The notes below the pieces were generated by a model that saw only the letters and a program-made list of their open reading frames with translations, was not told where the DNA came from and made no database searches. Positions 15,774-24,624 of a stretch of DNA of 64,000 nucleotides are shown piece by piece. Each line of letters begins with the position of its first letter. The stretch's first letter is position 1. Location of the stretch: the NCBI RefSeq assembly GCF_020850895.1, contig NZ_JADZDS010000078.1, positions 1-64,000 on the forward strand, given 5' to 3'. Both the position numbers and the translations under genes were made by a program. This DNA is from Thermomonas sp. Its GTDB lineage: Bacteria; Pseudomonadota; Gammaproteobacteria; Xanthomonadales; Xanthomonadaceae.

Positions 15774-17882
15774 ATGAAGATCACTTCCCTCCGGCCCGCC
15801 CCGCTGGCGCTGGCCCTGCTGTGCGCCGCCACCGGCCTCGCCCTCGTGGCCTGCCAGCCCGCAAGCAATGCACCGCCTGCCGCGCAGGCGGCACCCGCGC
15901 CCGCACCGACGTCAGGCATCGATTTGGCCGGCATGGACAAGAGCGTCGTCGCCGGCGACGACTTCTACGCCTACGCCAATGGCCACTGGCAGCAAACCAC
16001 CGACATTCCGGCCGACCGCGCCAGCACCGGCGTGTTCTACACCGTGTTCGAGCGCGCCGAGAAGCGCCTCTCCGACCTGATGCAGTCGCTGCAGAAAGAG
16101 AATCCCGCCGCCGGCAGCAACGAGCGCAGGATCGTCGATTACTACGCTGCGTTCATGAATGAATCGGCGATCGAATCGGCCGGACTGACGCCGCTCAAGC
16201 CCAGCCTCGATGCGGTCGCTGGCATCCAGGACCTGTCCGGTCTGTCGCGCTACCTCGGCAGCACCCTGCGCGCCGACGTCGATCCGATCAATGCCACCAA
16301 CTACTACACCGAGAACCTGTTCGGCCTGTTCGTCGCCGCCGGCCTTGAAGACCATTCGCGGAATGTCGGCTATCTGCTGCAGGGCGGCCTCGGCATGCCC
16401 GACCGCGAGTACTACCTGTCCAACGATCCAGCGATGGTGGCCCATCGCACTGCCTACAAGACCTACATGGTGGCCCTGCTCAAGCAGGCCGGTGAGGCCG
16501 ATGCGGAAGCCAAGGCCAAGGCCATCTTCGATCTGGAAATGAAGATCGCCCATGCCCAGGCGACCATCGTCGATACCCAGGACATCCACAAGGCCAACAA
16601 CCCGTGGCCGGTGACCGATTTCGGCAAGCAGGCACCGGGGATTGATTGGGCCGCGTATTTCAACGCCGCCGGCCTCGCCAACCAGACGACGCTGGTGGCA
16701 TGGCAACCCGATGCCATTCGCAAGCTCTCCGCGCTGGTCGCCAGCCAGCCGCTTGCGGTATGGAAGGACTACCTGCGCTTCCATGCGATCAACCATTACG
16801 CGCCCTTGCTGCCCAAGGCCTACGCCGACCTCGCCTTCGGCTTCTACGGCACCCAACTCTCCGGCACCACCGCCCAGCGTGATCGCTGGAAGCGCGCGCT
16901 CGCCGCCACCAATCGCGATCTCGGCGATGCCGTCGGCCAGCTCTACGTGCGCCAGTACTTCCCGGCCAGTTCCAAGGCGCAGGTGGAAGACATGGTGCAC
17001 AACATCCTCGCCGCGTTCCGCGACGGCGTCGATGGGCTGACCTGGATGAGCCCGGAAACCAAGAAGATGGCCAAGGAAAAGGCCGAGAACATGCGCGTCA
17101 ACGTCGGCTATCCGGAGACTTGGCGCAATTACGCGACGCTCGAAATCAAGCCGGATGATGCGCTCGGCAACATGATGCGAGCCGATGCCTTCGAATTCCA
17201 GCACCAGCGCGCCAAGTTGGGCAAGGCCCCGGATCCGAACGAATGGTGGATGACCCCGCAGACGGTCAACGCGGTCAACCTGCCGGTGCAGAACGCGATG
17301 AATTTCCCGGCCGCGATTCTGGAAGCGCCGTTCTTCGATCCCAAGGCCGACGCAGCGTCGAACTACGGCGCGATCGGCGCGATAATCGGCCACGAGATCA
17401 GCCACGGCTTCGACAACCTCGGTGCCGAATTCGACGCCCAAGGCCGCCTGCACAACTGGTGGACGCCGGAAGACGCCGCCCATTTCAAGGCCGCCGCCGA
17501 CCGCCTCGCCGCCCAGTACGATGCCTACGAGCCCTTGCCGGGCCTGCACATCAACGGCAGGCAGACGCTGGGCGAAAACATCGCCGACCTGTCCGGCCTG
17601 CAGGCGGCGTTCGTCGCCTATCACACGTCGCTGGGCGGCAAGCCTGCGCCGGTGATCGACGGGCTGAGCGGTGACGAGCGCTTCTTCCTTGCCTTTGCCC
17701 AGGCCTGGCGTACCAAGGCACGTGAAGCCGCGCTGCGCTCGCAGGTGGTGGGCAATGAGCACGCCCCCGGCCAGTGGCGTTCACTCACCGTGCGCAACCT
17801 CGATGCGTGGTACGCCACCTTCGGCGTGAAGGAGGGGCAGAAGCTCTACCTCAAGCCCGAGGACCGCGTGCGGATCTGGTGA
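15774..17882 (+). CDS. M13 family zinc metallopeptidase, lipoprotein (PepO-like)
   Basis: The 702-residue protein belongs to the neprilysin/PepO (M13) oligopeptidases. A signal peptide ends in the lipobox LVAC, so it should be anchored in the envelope. The zinc site is complete: HEISH at 540-544 and the third ligand Glu601 in GENIADLSG, with the family's NAxxNLPxxNxxNFPAxILxxPFF-type block before it (NAVNLPVQNAMNFPAAIL). It ends in RVRIW, close to the family CxxW-type end but without the cysteine. Probably digests peptides in the periplasm or at the outer membrane surface. An intrinsic terminator follows. Confidence 0.93.
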   Translation: MKITSLRPAPLALALLCAATGLALVACQPASNAPPAAQAAPAPAPTSGIDLAGMDKSVVAGDDFYAYANGHWQQTTDIPADRASTGVFYTVFERAEKRLSDLMQSLQKENPAAGSNERRIVDYYAAFMNESAIESAGLTPLKPSLDAVAGIQDLSGLSRYLGSTLRADVDPINATNYYTENLFGLFVAAGLEDHSRNVGYLLQGGLGMPDREYYLSNDPAMVAHRTAYKTYMVALLKQAGEADAEAKAKAIFDLEMKIAHAQATIVDTQDIHKANNPWPVTDFGKQAPGIDWAAYFNAAGLANQTTLVAWQPDAIRKLSALVASQPLAVWKDYLRFHAINHYAPLLPKAYADLAFGFYGTQLSGTTAQRDRWKRALAATNRDLGDAVGQLYVRQYFPASSKAQVEDMVHNILAAFRDGVDGLTWMSPETKKMAKEKAENMRVNVGYPETWRNYATLEIKPDDALGNMMRADAFEFQHQRAKLGKAPDPNEWWMTPQTVNAVNLPVQNAMNFPAAILEAPFFDPKADAASNYGAIGAIIGHEISHGFDNLGAEFDAQGRLHNWWTPEDAAHFKAAADRLAAQYDAYEPLPGLHINGRQTLGENIADLSGLQAAFVAYHTSLGGKPAPVIDGLSGDERFFLAFAQAWRTKAREAALRSQVVGNEHAPGQWRSLTVRNLDAWYATFGVKEGQKLYLKPEDRVRIW

Positions 17883-17904
17883 GATCTTCGCGTTCTGGAT
17901 AAGG

Positions 17905-17935
17905 AATCGCCCGGCACTGCCGGGCGATTTCATTT
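17905..17935 (+). terminator. Intrinsic terminator after the M13 peptidase gene
   Basis: Arms AATCGCCCGGCA (17905-17916) and TGCCGGGCGATT (17918-17929) are exact complements and are followed by TTTCATTT. It lies 22 bases after the stop codon and can also act for the convergent FkbM gene. Confidence 0.85.
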
Positions 17936-17993
17936 GCACGACAGACTTGCGCAGAACTTACTGCGGTGGTGCGGCCAGCTCGTTGGCGCCCAG

Positions 17994-18884
17994 TCAGAAG
18001 TGGCGACCTTGCAAGGACACCGCAGGTGCCGTGGCCAGCCGATGTTTGACGAATTCCAAGTCCCGAATGAACAAAGTATTGCCGGACTCGGCATTCTTGC
18101 CCTCCAACGCGTTCAATTCGCGCCGGATTGGATCGTAGGTGTAAGTCTCGAACCCAGCATCCAGCATCCAGCGCAGGATACGCCCTTCGTCATATCCGTA
18201 ACGTGCGCCACTGCCGTTCAATTCCATGATGACGGCCTTCAGCGAAAGACTGGACAAGGTCTCGGTAGCACCCTCCAGGACAGGCGTCTCGAAGCCTTCA
18301 ACGTCAATCTTGATCAAGATCGGTGCCTTGTCCGCAAGCGCTGCATCCAGCGTCGTCACTTCGACGCGTGTTGCATCTTCCTGAACTTCCCCCGCGGCGA
18401 GCGCATGGTTGACGCAGTCAAGATCACTTGTGAACAAGAGGCTGCCGGCGCTTGCACCAACGCCCATGTTCACCGGAGTCACGCGGTCATCCAAGTTGTT
18501 CAGGCGCAGATTGCCGACGAGTCGAGTATACGTCCCGGGGATTGGCTCGAACGCCACACCTGCCGCACCGACCGCTGCACAGGCAAGGATGGTGTATGAA
18601 CCAACATTCGCGCCCACATCGACAAACAAATCGCTGTCGCGCAGGAAATGCAGCAGGAACCCCATGTCCGAAAATTCGTGCAACCCGCAGTAGACGTTCC
18701 CGGTCAGGCCGGTTTCACCCTTGCGCACCAGAAACTTCGAACCATTGACCCATTCGTGTACCACTGCTCCGGAGATGAGACGACTACCGAGCTGCCAACG
18801 GAGGAATCGAACCATCGATCGCAACATGTGCCCACGAGAAAGTGGGTGGCTTGCAATGAATTTGAATGTGCCGACTACCGCCAT
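17994..18884 (-). CDS. FkbM family methyltransferase
   Basis: A 296-residue SAM-dependent methyltransferase-like protein. The SAM-binding motif I is FVDVGANVGSYT, followed by VAFEPIPGTYTRL (motif II) and LIKIDVEGFETPVLEGA, the characteristic FkbM block. FkbM enzymes O-methylate sugars or polyketides, often in surface polysaccharide or glycan pathways, but no such cluster is present here. Codon use looks less GC-biased than neighbours, suggesting more recent acquisition. No strong Shine-Dalgarno precedes the ATG at 18884. Confidence 0.85.
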   Translation of the reverse strand: MAVVGTFKFIASHPLSRGHMLRSMVRFLRWQLGSRLISGAVVHEWVNGSKFLVRKGETGLTGNVYCGLHEFSDMGFLLHFLRDSDLFVDVGANVGSYTILACAAVGAAGVAFEPIPGTYTRLVGNLRLNNLDDRVTPVNMGVGASAGSLLFTSDLDCVNHALAAGEVQEDATRVEVTTLDAALADKAPILIKIDVEGFETPVLEGATETLSSLSLKAVIMELNGSGARYGYDEGRILRWMLDAGFETYTYDPIRRELNALEGKNAESGNTLFIRDLEFVKHRLATAPAVSLQGRHF

Positions 18885-18962
18885 CCCGTGACCACCTCAT
18901 GATCGTGTAATCTCATCAATACGTTGCTGTATTCCGCCTAGTTTGCAGCAACTGGATTCGCG

Positions 18963-19289
18963 CTACTGCGGCGGCGCCGCCAGCTCTCTCGCGCTCAGGA
19001 AACCATCGTGGTTCAGGTCCTGCTTGCGGAAACGCGCAGCAAGGACCTGCTGGTGCTCGGTGCGGGTGATGGGTTTGCCGCGGCCACCCGGCTGTTCGTC
19101 CGGCGTCAGCAGGCCATCACGATTGCGGTCCATGGCATCGAAGGCGTAACTCATCCAGATTTGGTATTCGGCCAGCGACACCTTGCCATCGCCATCGGCA
19201 TCCATGCGCGCGAGGTAATCGCTGGTGCGGGTGACCTGGGCGGACGCAGGCAGGGCGAGCAGGAGCAGGAGCATCGGCAGCGTCTTCAT
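18963..19289 (-). CDS. Secreted EF-hand calcium-binding protein
   Basis: The 108-residue product has a Sec signal peptide (cleavage after ASA) and three EF-hand loops, [24 protein letters not shown] and [12 protein letters not shown], each with the acidic 1,3,5,12 pattern and central glycine needed to bind Ca2+. Two complete loops plus a third of similar quality suggest cooperative calcium binding in the periplasm. It is divergent from mutM, with only 35 bases between the two starts, and lies 78 bases upstream of the FkbM gene on the same strand. Confidence 0.85.
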   Translation of the reverse strand: MKTLPMLLLLLALPASAQVTRTSDYLARMDADGDGKVSLAEYQIWMSYAFDAMDRNRDGLLTPDEQPGGRGKPITRTEHQQVLAARFRKQDLNHDGFLSARELAAPPQ

Positions 19290-19324
19290 CCCCGGATTGT
19301 AGCGACAGGGGCGACAATGCAGGC

Positions 19325-20152
19325 ATGCCGGAACTGCCCGAAGTCGAAACCACCCGCCGCGGCCTGAGCCCGCACGTCGAAGGCCGCCGCGTCACCCGCG
19401 TGCTGTTGCGCCGGCCCGACCTGCGTTGGCCGATCGCGCAGGAAATCTCCGACCTGCTGCCGGGGCAGCGCATCACCGCCGTGCGCCGGCGTGCCAAGTA
19501 CCTGCTGCTGGACACCAACGCAGGCAGTGCGCTGCTGCACCTGGGCATGTCCGGCAGCCTGCGGGTCCTGCCGGCCGACACGCCGGTCCGCGCGCACGAC
19601 CACGTCGATATCGTGCTCGGACAGGACCGGAGTGACGCCGGCCCCGTGCTGCGTTTCAACGACCCACGTCGCTTCGGTTGCCTGCTCTGGCAAGCCGCCG
19701 GCGACGTGCATCCCTTGCTGACCAAACTCGGCCCGGAGCCGCTCTCGGACGCCTTCGATGGCGACTATCTGTTTGCGCTGAGCCGGCAGCGCAAGGCGCC
19801 GGTCAAGGCCTTCCTGATGGATCAATCGGTGGTCGTGGGCGTCGGCAACATCTACGCCGCCGAAGCCCTGTTCATGGCGGGCATTTCACCCGTGCGCGCC
19901 GCTGGCAAGGTCGCGCATGAACGCTACGTGGCGCTGGCGGAGGCCGTGAAGCGCATCCTGCAACGCGCCATCGACCGCGGCGGCACCACCCTGCGCGACT
20001 TCATCAGTCCCGACGGCGCACCCGGCTACTTCGAACAGGAATTGCTGGCCTACGGCCGCGGCGGCCAGCCCTGCCCGCGCTGCGGCCACGCGCTCAGGCA
20101 GGCCAGCATCAGTCAGCGGGCGACGGTTTGGTGCGTGCGCTGCCAACGTTGA
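19325..20152 (+). CDS. mutM: Formamidopyrimidine-DNA glycosylase
   Basis: Base-excision repair enzyme that removes 8-oxoguanine and formamidopyrimidines and nicks at abasic sites. The 275-residue product starts PELPEVET after the initiator Met, exposing the catalytic Pro2 and Glu3. Also visible are Lys in RRRAKYLLL (residue about 60), the [11 protein letters not shown] segment with the helix-two-turn-helix, and the C-terminal zinc finger CPRCG ... CVRC with two Cys pairs 16 residues apart. All functional parts are intact. Confidence 0.96.
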   Translation: MPELPEVETTRRGLSPHVEGRRVTRVLLRRPDLRWPIAQEISDLLPGQRITAVRRRAKYLLLDTNAGSALLHLGMSGSLRVLPADTPVRAHDHVDIVLGQDRSDAGPVLRFNDPRRFGCLLWQAAGDVHPLLTKLGPEPLSDAFDGDYLFALSRQRKAPVKAFLMDQSVVVGVGNIYAAEALFMAGISPVRAAGKVAHERYVALAEAVKRILQRAIDRGGTTLRDFISPDGAPGYFEQELLAYGRGGQPCPRCGHALRQASISQRATVWCVRCQR

Positions 20153-20216
20153 ATCCGGCGCAATCCGGCCACATTCGCTATAGTCGCGCAATCCACCGGC
20201 GAAACCGCGAGCATTG

Positions 20217-20798
20217 ATGACTTCCTCCGGCGACATCACCGTCCTCCTCGATGCCGCACGCGGCGGCGACCGCGAGGCGATGGATCGCGTGCTCGCCACG
20301 CTTTACCAAGAATTGCACGGGATGGCGCGTCGACAACTGGCTGGCCAGCAGCAGGGGCATACGCTGGATGCCACCGCGCTGGTGCACGAGGCCTACCTGA
20401 AACTGATCGGCCGCGAGCCGGGCGCGATCCAGTTCGACGACCGCTCGCATTTCTTCGCCTACGCGGCCTCGGCGATGCGTTCGGTGATTGTCGACTACGC
20501 ACGCCAGCGGCTGGCACAAAAGCGCGGCGGCGACCTTCACCGCGTCACCGACCTGCCGGATGACATCGAGGGAGGCTTCAGCCTGGACGAGGACATGCTC
20601 GGCCTCGATCGCGCCCTGGAACGGCTTTCATCGGTCGATCCGCGCCTGACCAAGGTGGTGGAGTTGCGGTATTTCGCCGGCCTGTCGGAACTTGAAATCT
20701 CGGCCCTGCTGGAGCGCTCCGAGCGCAGCGTACGGCGTGACTGGCAAAAGGCGCGCATGTTCCTGCTCGCCTCGCTGGGGGAGGCGCCGGCGGCCTGA
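20217..20798 (+). CDS. ECF-type RNA polymerase sigma factor (TIGR02999-like)
   Basis: A 193-residue sigma-70 family factor with region 2 (LATLYQELHGMARRQL ... LDATALVHEAYLKLIG) and region 4 (VDPRLTKVVELRYFAGLSELEISALLERSERSVRRDW), and no region 3, as in ECF sigma factors. It resembles the TIGR02999 group, which is usually encoded next to a serine/threonine kinase, as here: the kinase gene begins 21 bases downstream. No anti-sigma gene is present, so kinase-dependent control is likely by family analogy. An ATG at 20217 is used; a TTG just before it is less likely. Confidence 0.9.
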   Translation: MTSSGDITVLLDAARGGDREAMDRVLATLYQELHGMARRQLAGQQQGHTLDATALVHEAYLKLIGREPGAIQFDDRSHFFAYAASAMRSVIVDYARQRLAQKRGGDLHRVTDLPDDIEGGFSLDEDMLGLDRALERLSSVDPRLTKVVELRYFAGLSELEISALLERSERSVRRDWQKARMFLLASLGEAPAA

Positions 20799-20819
20799 CC
20801 GCCGGCAGCGCACGCGCGC

Positions 20820-23687
20820 ATGGACAGCGAACGCTGGCTACGCCTTTCTCCCCTGCTTGATGCACTGCTCGAGTTGGATCCGGACGCGCGTTCGGAACAC
20901 TTGCGCACCTTGTCCGAGCAGGACCCCACGCTGGCGGCCGAACTCGAACACCTGCTCCAGCTCGATGCTGAAACCCCGGACTTTCTCGGCACACCTGCCC
21001 TGTCGATGTCCTGCGGGCCAATCCCCGGATCGCGGATCGGACCCTACCGGCTGGAACGCCTGCTTGGCGAAGGGGGCATGGGCCAAGTGTGGCTGGCCGA
21101 ACGCGCCGACGGACTGTACGAACGCAAGGTTGCGCTCAAACTGCTTCGTCCCGGCCTTGCCGACCCACGCCTGCACCAGCGCTTCATCCGCGAGCGCGAA
21201 ATCCTCGCCAGGTTCGAACACCCCAACATCGCACGCCTGCTCGACGCCGGCAGCGCAACCGACGGCCAACCCTATCTGGCACTTGAGTATGTCGAGGGCG
21301 AGCCCCTCGCCAGCTACTGCCAAACGCGCCAGCTCGATATCCCCGCGCGGCTGGCGCTGTTCCGTGACGTCTGCACCGCGGTCAGCCATGCCCACGCCAA
21401 CCTGATCGTCCACCGCGATCTCAAACCGTCGAACATCCTCGTCACCCCGGCCGGGCATGTGCGCCTGCTCGATTTCGGCATCGCCAAGCTGCTGGATGCC
21501 GAGCCGGTCCCGGTCGAACAGACCCGCACCGGTGTGCGCACCTTCACCCTGCACTACGCAGCGCCGGAACAGATCCGGGGCGAGCCGGTGACGACCATGA
21601 CCGACGTCTATTCGCTCGGGGTCGTGCTCTACGAACTGCTGACCGGCAGCAAACCCTATCGACTCAAGCGCGAGACCGACGCCGAGTGGGAAGAAGCGAT
21701 CATCGAAGGCGAGCCCATGCGGCCTTCGCTGGCAGCCGCCCGGGCAGCGGTCGAGCAGGTTCGGCCATACACCCCGGCCCGGCTTGCCAAGTTACTGTCC
21801 GGCGACCTCGACAACATCGTCCTCAAGGCGCTGGCCAAGGCACCTTCTCAGCGCTATTCGTCGGCCGAAGCACTGTCGCAGGACCTGCTCAGCTACCAGA
21901 ATGGGCGGCCCGTCATCGCACGCGGCGAGAGCGTCAGCTACCGCATGCGCAAATACATTTATCGGCATCGCTGGGGACTGGCGACCACCGCAGCCATCCT
22001 CGTCGTGCTGGTGTCTGCGCTCGGCCTGGTGAGCTGGCAAGCACAGCGCGCCCTGCGCGAAGCCAATCGCGCACAAGCCATGCAGCATTTCGTCACCGAA
22101 CTGTTCGAGGACGCCGGCAGTTCGGCCAACACGCCCATTGACGTCCGCAGCCTGCTGGACATGGGCATCCTGCGCGGCGAGCGCAGCCTCGCGCGGCAGC
22201 CGCAGGCTCGCGCCGAACTCTATGGCGTCGTCGCACGGCTGCGCCTGGGGCTGGGCGATTACCGCGAAGCCGGAGACTTGCTGGAGCGCCAATCTCGGCT
22301 GCTCGCGCAACTGCCGGATGCGCCCGACGGCCTGCGGCTGGAGGCCGCAACCCTGCGTGGAAACGTCCACCAGCAGTTGGGCGAGTCCGCCCAATGCACC
22401 CTCCAGATGCAGCCACTGGAACCCTCGGCACGCCGCAATGAACTGCAGCTTGCGCTGGTGGTGGCCGGCTTCTACTCGCAGCTGGGACGATGCCATCGCG
22501 ACCAAGGCGAAGCTGACGCGGCAAGACGGCTGTTTACCAGCGCACTGGAATTGCGGCGCAAGGAGGACGATGTTGGCGGCGTTGCCGAAGCCAGACTCGA
22601 CTTGGCCATCCTGCAATCCGATGCCGGCCGGCCCGAGGAGGCAATCCGCACGCTCAAGTTGGCGCTGGACCAGCTCCGTCAGCGCGCCGGCGACCACCAT
22701 CCGATGGCCATCGACATGCGTCGCGCGCTGTGCATGCTGGAACGCGCAACCGACGCACTCGACGACGCCCTGCGCGATTGCCGCGCTTCACTTGCGCTGG
22801 CCCAGGAATTGCACGGACGCAGCCACCGCACCACCATCGACGCCAGCCGCCAGCTGGCCGCGCTGTACGTGGACCTTGGCCGGTTCAACGAAGCGGAAGT
22901 GATCTTCCTCGACACCACGGCCTGGATGCGCACTCGACTCGACCCCAACCATCCCGACATGGCGCGCGCCTACAACAGCCTTGCCATCGTCGCCTGGGAG
23001 CGTGGCGATATCGAGCGCGCACTGCGTTTCCAGCGGCAGGCCGTGGCTGCCTGGCGCAAGTCCGGAAACCCCGTGGCGATTGCCAATGGACTCTACAACC
23101 TCGCCATGATCCTGCACGATGCCCGACACGAACGCGAAGCACTGGAACCGGTGCTGGAATCGATCCAGCTGCGCGCCCGTCAGTTCGGCGTGGACAACGG
23201 GCTGGTCGGCGATGGTGAGCGCCTGCGCGGTGAGATCCTTGCTGCGTTGGGCGAACGCACGGCGGCGCGTGCCGCCCTTGAACAGGCCGTGAGGATCACC
23301 TCCCGGGATTACCGCACCGGCCATTCCCATACCCGCCGCGCCGAGATTTCGCTGGAACGCTTGCGCGCACAGGACGGCGACAGTGCCGCCATTGCCCAAC
23401 TGGTCACGCAAAGCCAACGCAACCAAGGTGACATCGAACAGCACAAGGCCTCTTGGCTGGCCGGGGCCTATGCGGCCGAAGCGCAGTGCCGCGACGATGA
23501 CGCCGTCCTTGCCACCGCGCAATTGGATGCATTGCTGATCCAGGTCCACAGTGCGCTGCCCGAAGGTGGCGCAGTGCCACGCCAGATCAAGCAGATCCGC
23601 GATACCTGCGCACGGTCGGCGGCCACTCCGAAGCCGGTCGCTGCGCGACAGGATCCGGCGCGCAGCGCACGTCCCGCACAGCGCTGA
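20820..23687 (+). CDS. Membrane serine/threonine kinase with C-terminal TPR region
   Basis: The 955-residue protein has a Hanks-type kinase domain (about 70-350) with GEGGMGQVW, catalytic Lys107 in VALKLL, HRDLKPSN with Asp200, and DFG in LLDFGIAKLL. APEQ and DVYSLGVVLYELLTG complete the domain. A membrane helix follows at about 385-407 and then a long alpha-helical, tetratricopeptide-like periplasmic region to the end. This is the usual partner of the upstream ECF sigma factor. The ligand and phosphorylated substrates are unknown. Confidence 0.92.
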   Translation: MDSERWLRLSPLLDALLELDPDARSEHLRTLSEQDPTLAAELEHLLQLDAETPDFLGTPALSMSCGPIPGSRIGPYRLERLLGEGGMGQVWLAERADGLYERKVALKLLRPGLADPRLHQRFIREREILARFEHPNIARLLDAGSATDGQPYLALEYVEGEPLASYCQTRQLDIPARLALFRDVCTAVSHAHANLIVHRDLKPSNILVTPAGHVRLLDFGIAKLLDAEPVPVEQTRTGVRTFTLHYAAPEQIRGEPVTTMTDVYSLGVVLYELLTGSKPYRLKRETDAEWEEAIIEGEPMRPSLAAARAAVEQVRPYTPARLAKLLSGDLDNIVLKALAKAPSQRYSSAEALSQDLLSYQNGRPVIARGESVSYRMRKYIYRHRWGLATTAAILVVLVSALGLVSWQAQRALREANRAQAMQHFVTELFEDAGSSANTPIDVRSLLDMGILRGERSLARQPQARAELYGVVARLRLGLGDYREAGDLLERQSRLLAQLPDAPDGLRLEAATLRGNVHQQLGESAQCTLQMQPLEPSARRNELQLALVVAGFYSQLGRCHRDQGEADAARRLFTSALELRRKEDDVGGVAEARLDLAILQSDAGRPEEAIRTLKLALDQLRQRAGDHHPMAIDMRRALCMLERATDALDDALRDCRASLALAQELHGRSHRTTIDASRQLAALYVDLGRFNEAEVIFLDTTAWMRTRLDPNHPDMARAYNSLAIVAWERGDIERALRFQRQAVAAWRKSGNPVAIANGLYNLAMILHDARHEREALEPVLESIQLRARQFGVDNGLVGDGERLRGEILAALGERTAARAALEQAVRITSRDYRTGHSHTRRAEISLERLRAQDGDSAAIAQLVTQSQRNQGDIEQHKASWLAGAYAAEAQCRDDDAVLATAQLDALLIQVHSALPEGGAVPRQIKQIRDTCARSAATPKPVAARQDPARSARPAQR

Positions 23688-23766
23688 GCTTCACCCCACC
23701 GGGCAGGTACGAATGCCCGCACCGTCGACCCACTGGATCGCACAACGAGGGCTCGACCGGAATCTC

Positions 23767-23862
23767 GGGCAACGCTGATTTAGGGCAACGCTGAATTCGT
23801 CGGCGTTGCCTGCCGACCATGGACGGTCGACCGGGAATCAATCACCCAAGTGTTTGATTCCC
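23767..23862. repeat. Multi-hairpin intergenic repeat, copy A
   Basis: A duplicated GGGCAACGCTGA (23767-23778 and 23783-23794) begins the element. It continues with the hairpin GGCAACGC/GCGTTGCC (23784-23791, 23803-23810), an imperfect GACC/GGTC hairpin around 23813-23829 and GGGAATCAA/TTGATTCCC (23833-23841, 23854-23862). The order and sequences match, on the opposite strand, the modules at 35623-35703, so this is a dispersed family. It lies between the kinase gene and convergent tdk. Confidence 0.8.
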
Positions 23863-23939
23863 GTGAGCAAGCTTGGCCAACACGCTCCAGACACCAGCGG
23901 TCGATCAGTGCATGGCCACAGGCAGCCCATGACTGACGT

Positions 23940-24563
23940 TCATTCCAGGGGCAGTGGCACCTGCAGCGGCTCGATGGTGCCTTCGCCGCGTAGCGCCTTC
24001 TTGAATTCGGCACGCGACACCGAGATGTAGCGCTCATTGCCGCCGATCTCCACCTGCGGACCGTCGCACACTGCACGACCGCTTTCATCCACCCGCATGT
24101 TCATGGTGGCCTTCTTGCCACTGTGGCAGATGGTCTTGATCTCCGACAGCTCGTCGGCCCAAGCCAACAGGTACTGGCTGCCTTCGAACAACTCGCCGCG
24201 AAAATCGGTGCGCAGCCCGTAGCACAGCACCGGGATCTTCAGCACATCGACCACTTCGGAGAGCTGCCAGACCTGCGGCTTGGTGAGGAACTGCGCTTCG
24301 TCCACCAGTACGCAGTGCAGACGACCATGGGCGGCGATGTCGGCCTCAACGAGCGCCTGCAGGTCGGTCTCGCGCTCGAACACGATGCCCGGCGCACGCA
24401 GACCGATCCGTGAGGCCACGGTGCCGGCCCCGGCGCGGTCGTCCAGCCGCGGGGTCAGGATCGCCACCCGCATCCCGCGCTCACGGTAGTTGTAGGCGCT
24501 TTGCAGCAAGGTCGTGGTCTTGCCGGCGTTCATCGCCGAGAAGTAGAAATAGAGCTTGGCCAT
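23940..24563 (-). CDS. tdk: Thymidine kinase, type II
   Basis: Phosphorylates thymidine to dTMP for salvage. The 207-residue length, the N-terminal P-loop [19 protein letters not shown], the catalytic-Glu motif VLVDEAQFL and the lasso-like [17 protein letters not shown] all match the tetrameric type II enzymes. In the zinc-lasso region the pattern is [10 protein letters not shown] where many relatives have a second Cys, so the structural zinc site appears altered. Divergent from rep, with 61 bases between the starts. Confidence 0.93.
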   Translation of the reverse strand: MAKLYFYFSAMNAGKTTTLLQSAYNYRERGMRVAILTPRLDDRAGAGTVASRIGLRAPGIVFERETDLQALVEADIAAHGRLHCVLVDEAQFLTKPQVWQLSEVVDVLKIPVLCYGLRTDFRGELFEGSQYLLAWADELSEIKTICHSGKKATMNMRVDESGRAVCDGPQVEIGGNERYISVSRAEFKKALRGEGTIEPLQVPLPLE

Positions 24564-24624
24564 GCACGGATTCTACCCGCGCACAAGGCTGGAACCGCGA
24601 CCAGCCAGCATCGACAATGGCCGC

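Noticed and set aside
14420..16162. 580-codon + strand frame opposite acs
   Set aside because: Runs across acs and into the peptidase gene, with no domain; shadow of Acs.
15912..17762. 616-codon minus-strand frame opposite the M13 peptidase
   Set aside because: Antisense to a complete M13 peptidase with all catalytic motifs; Gly/Val/His-rich composition typical of high-GC shadow frames.
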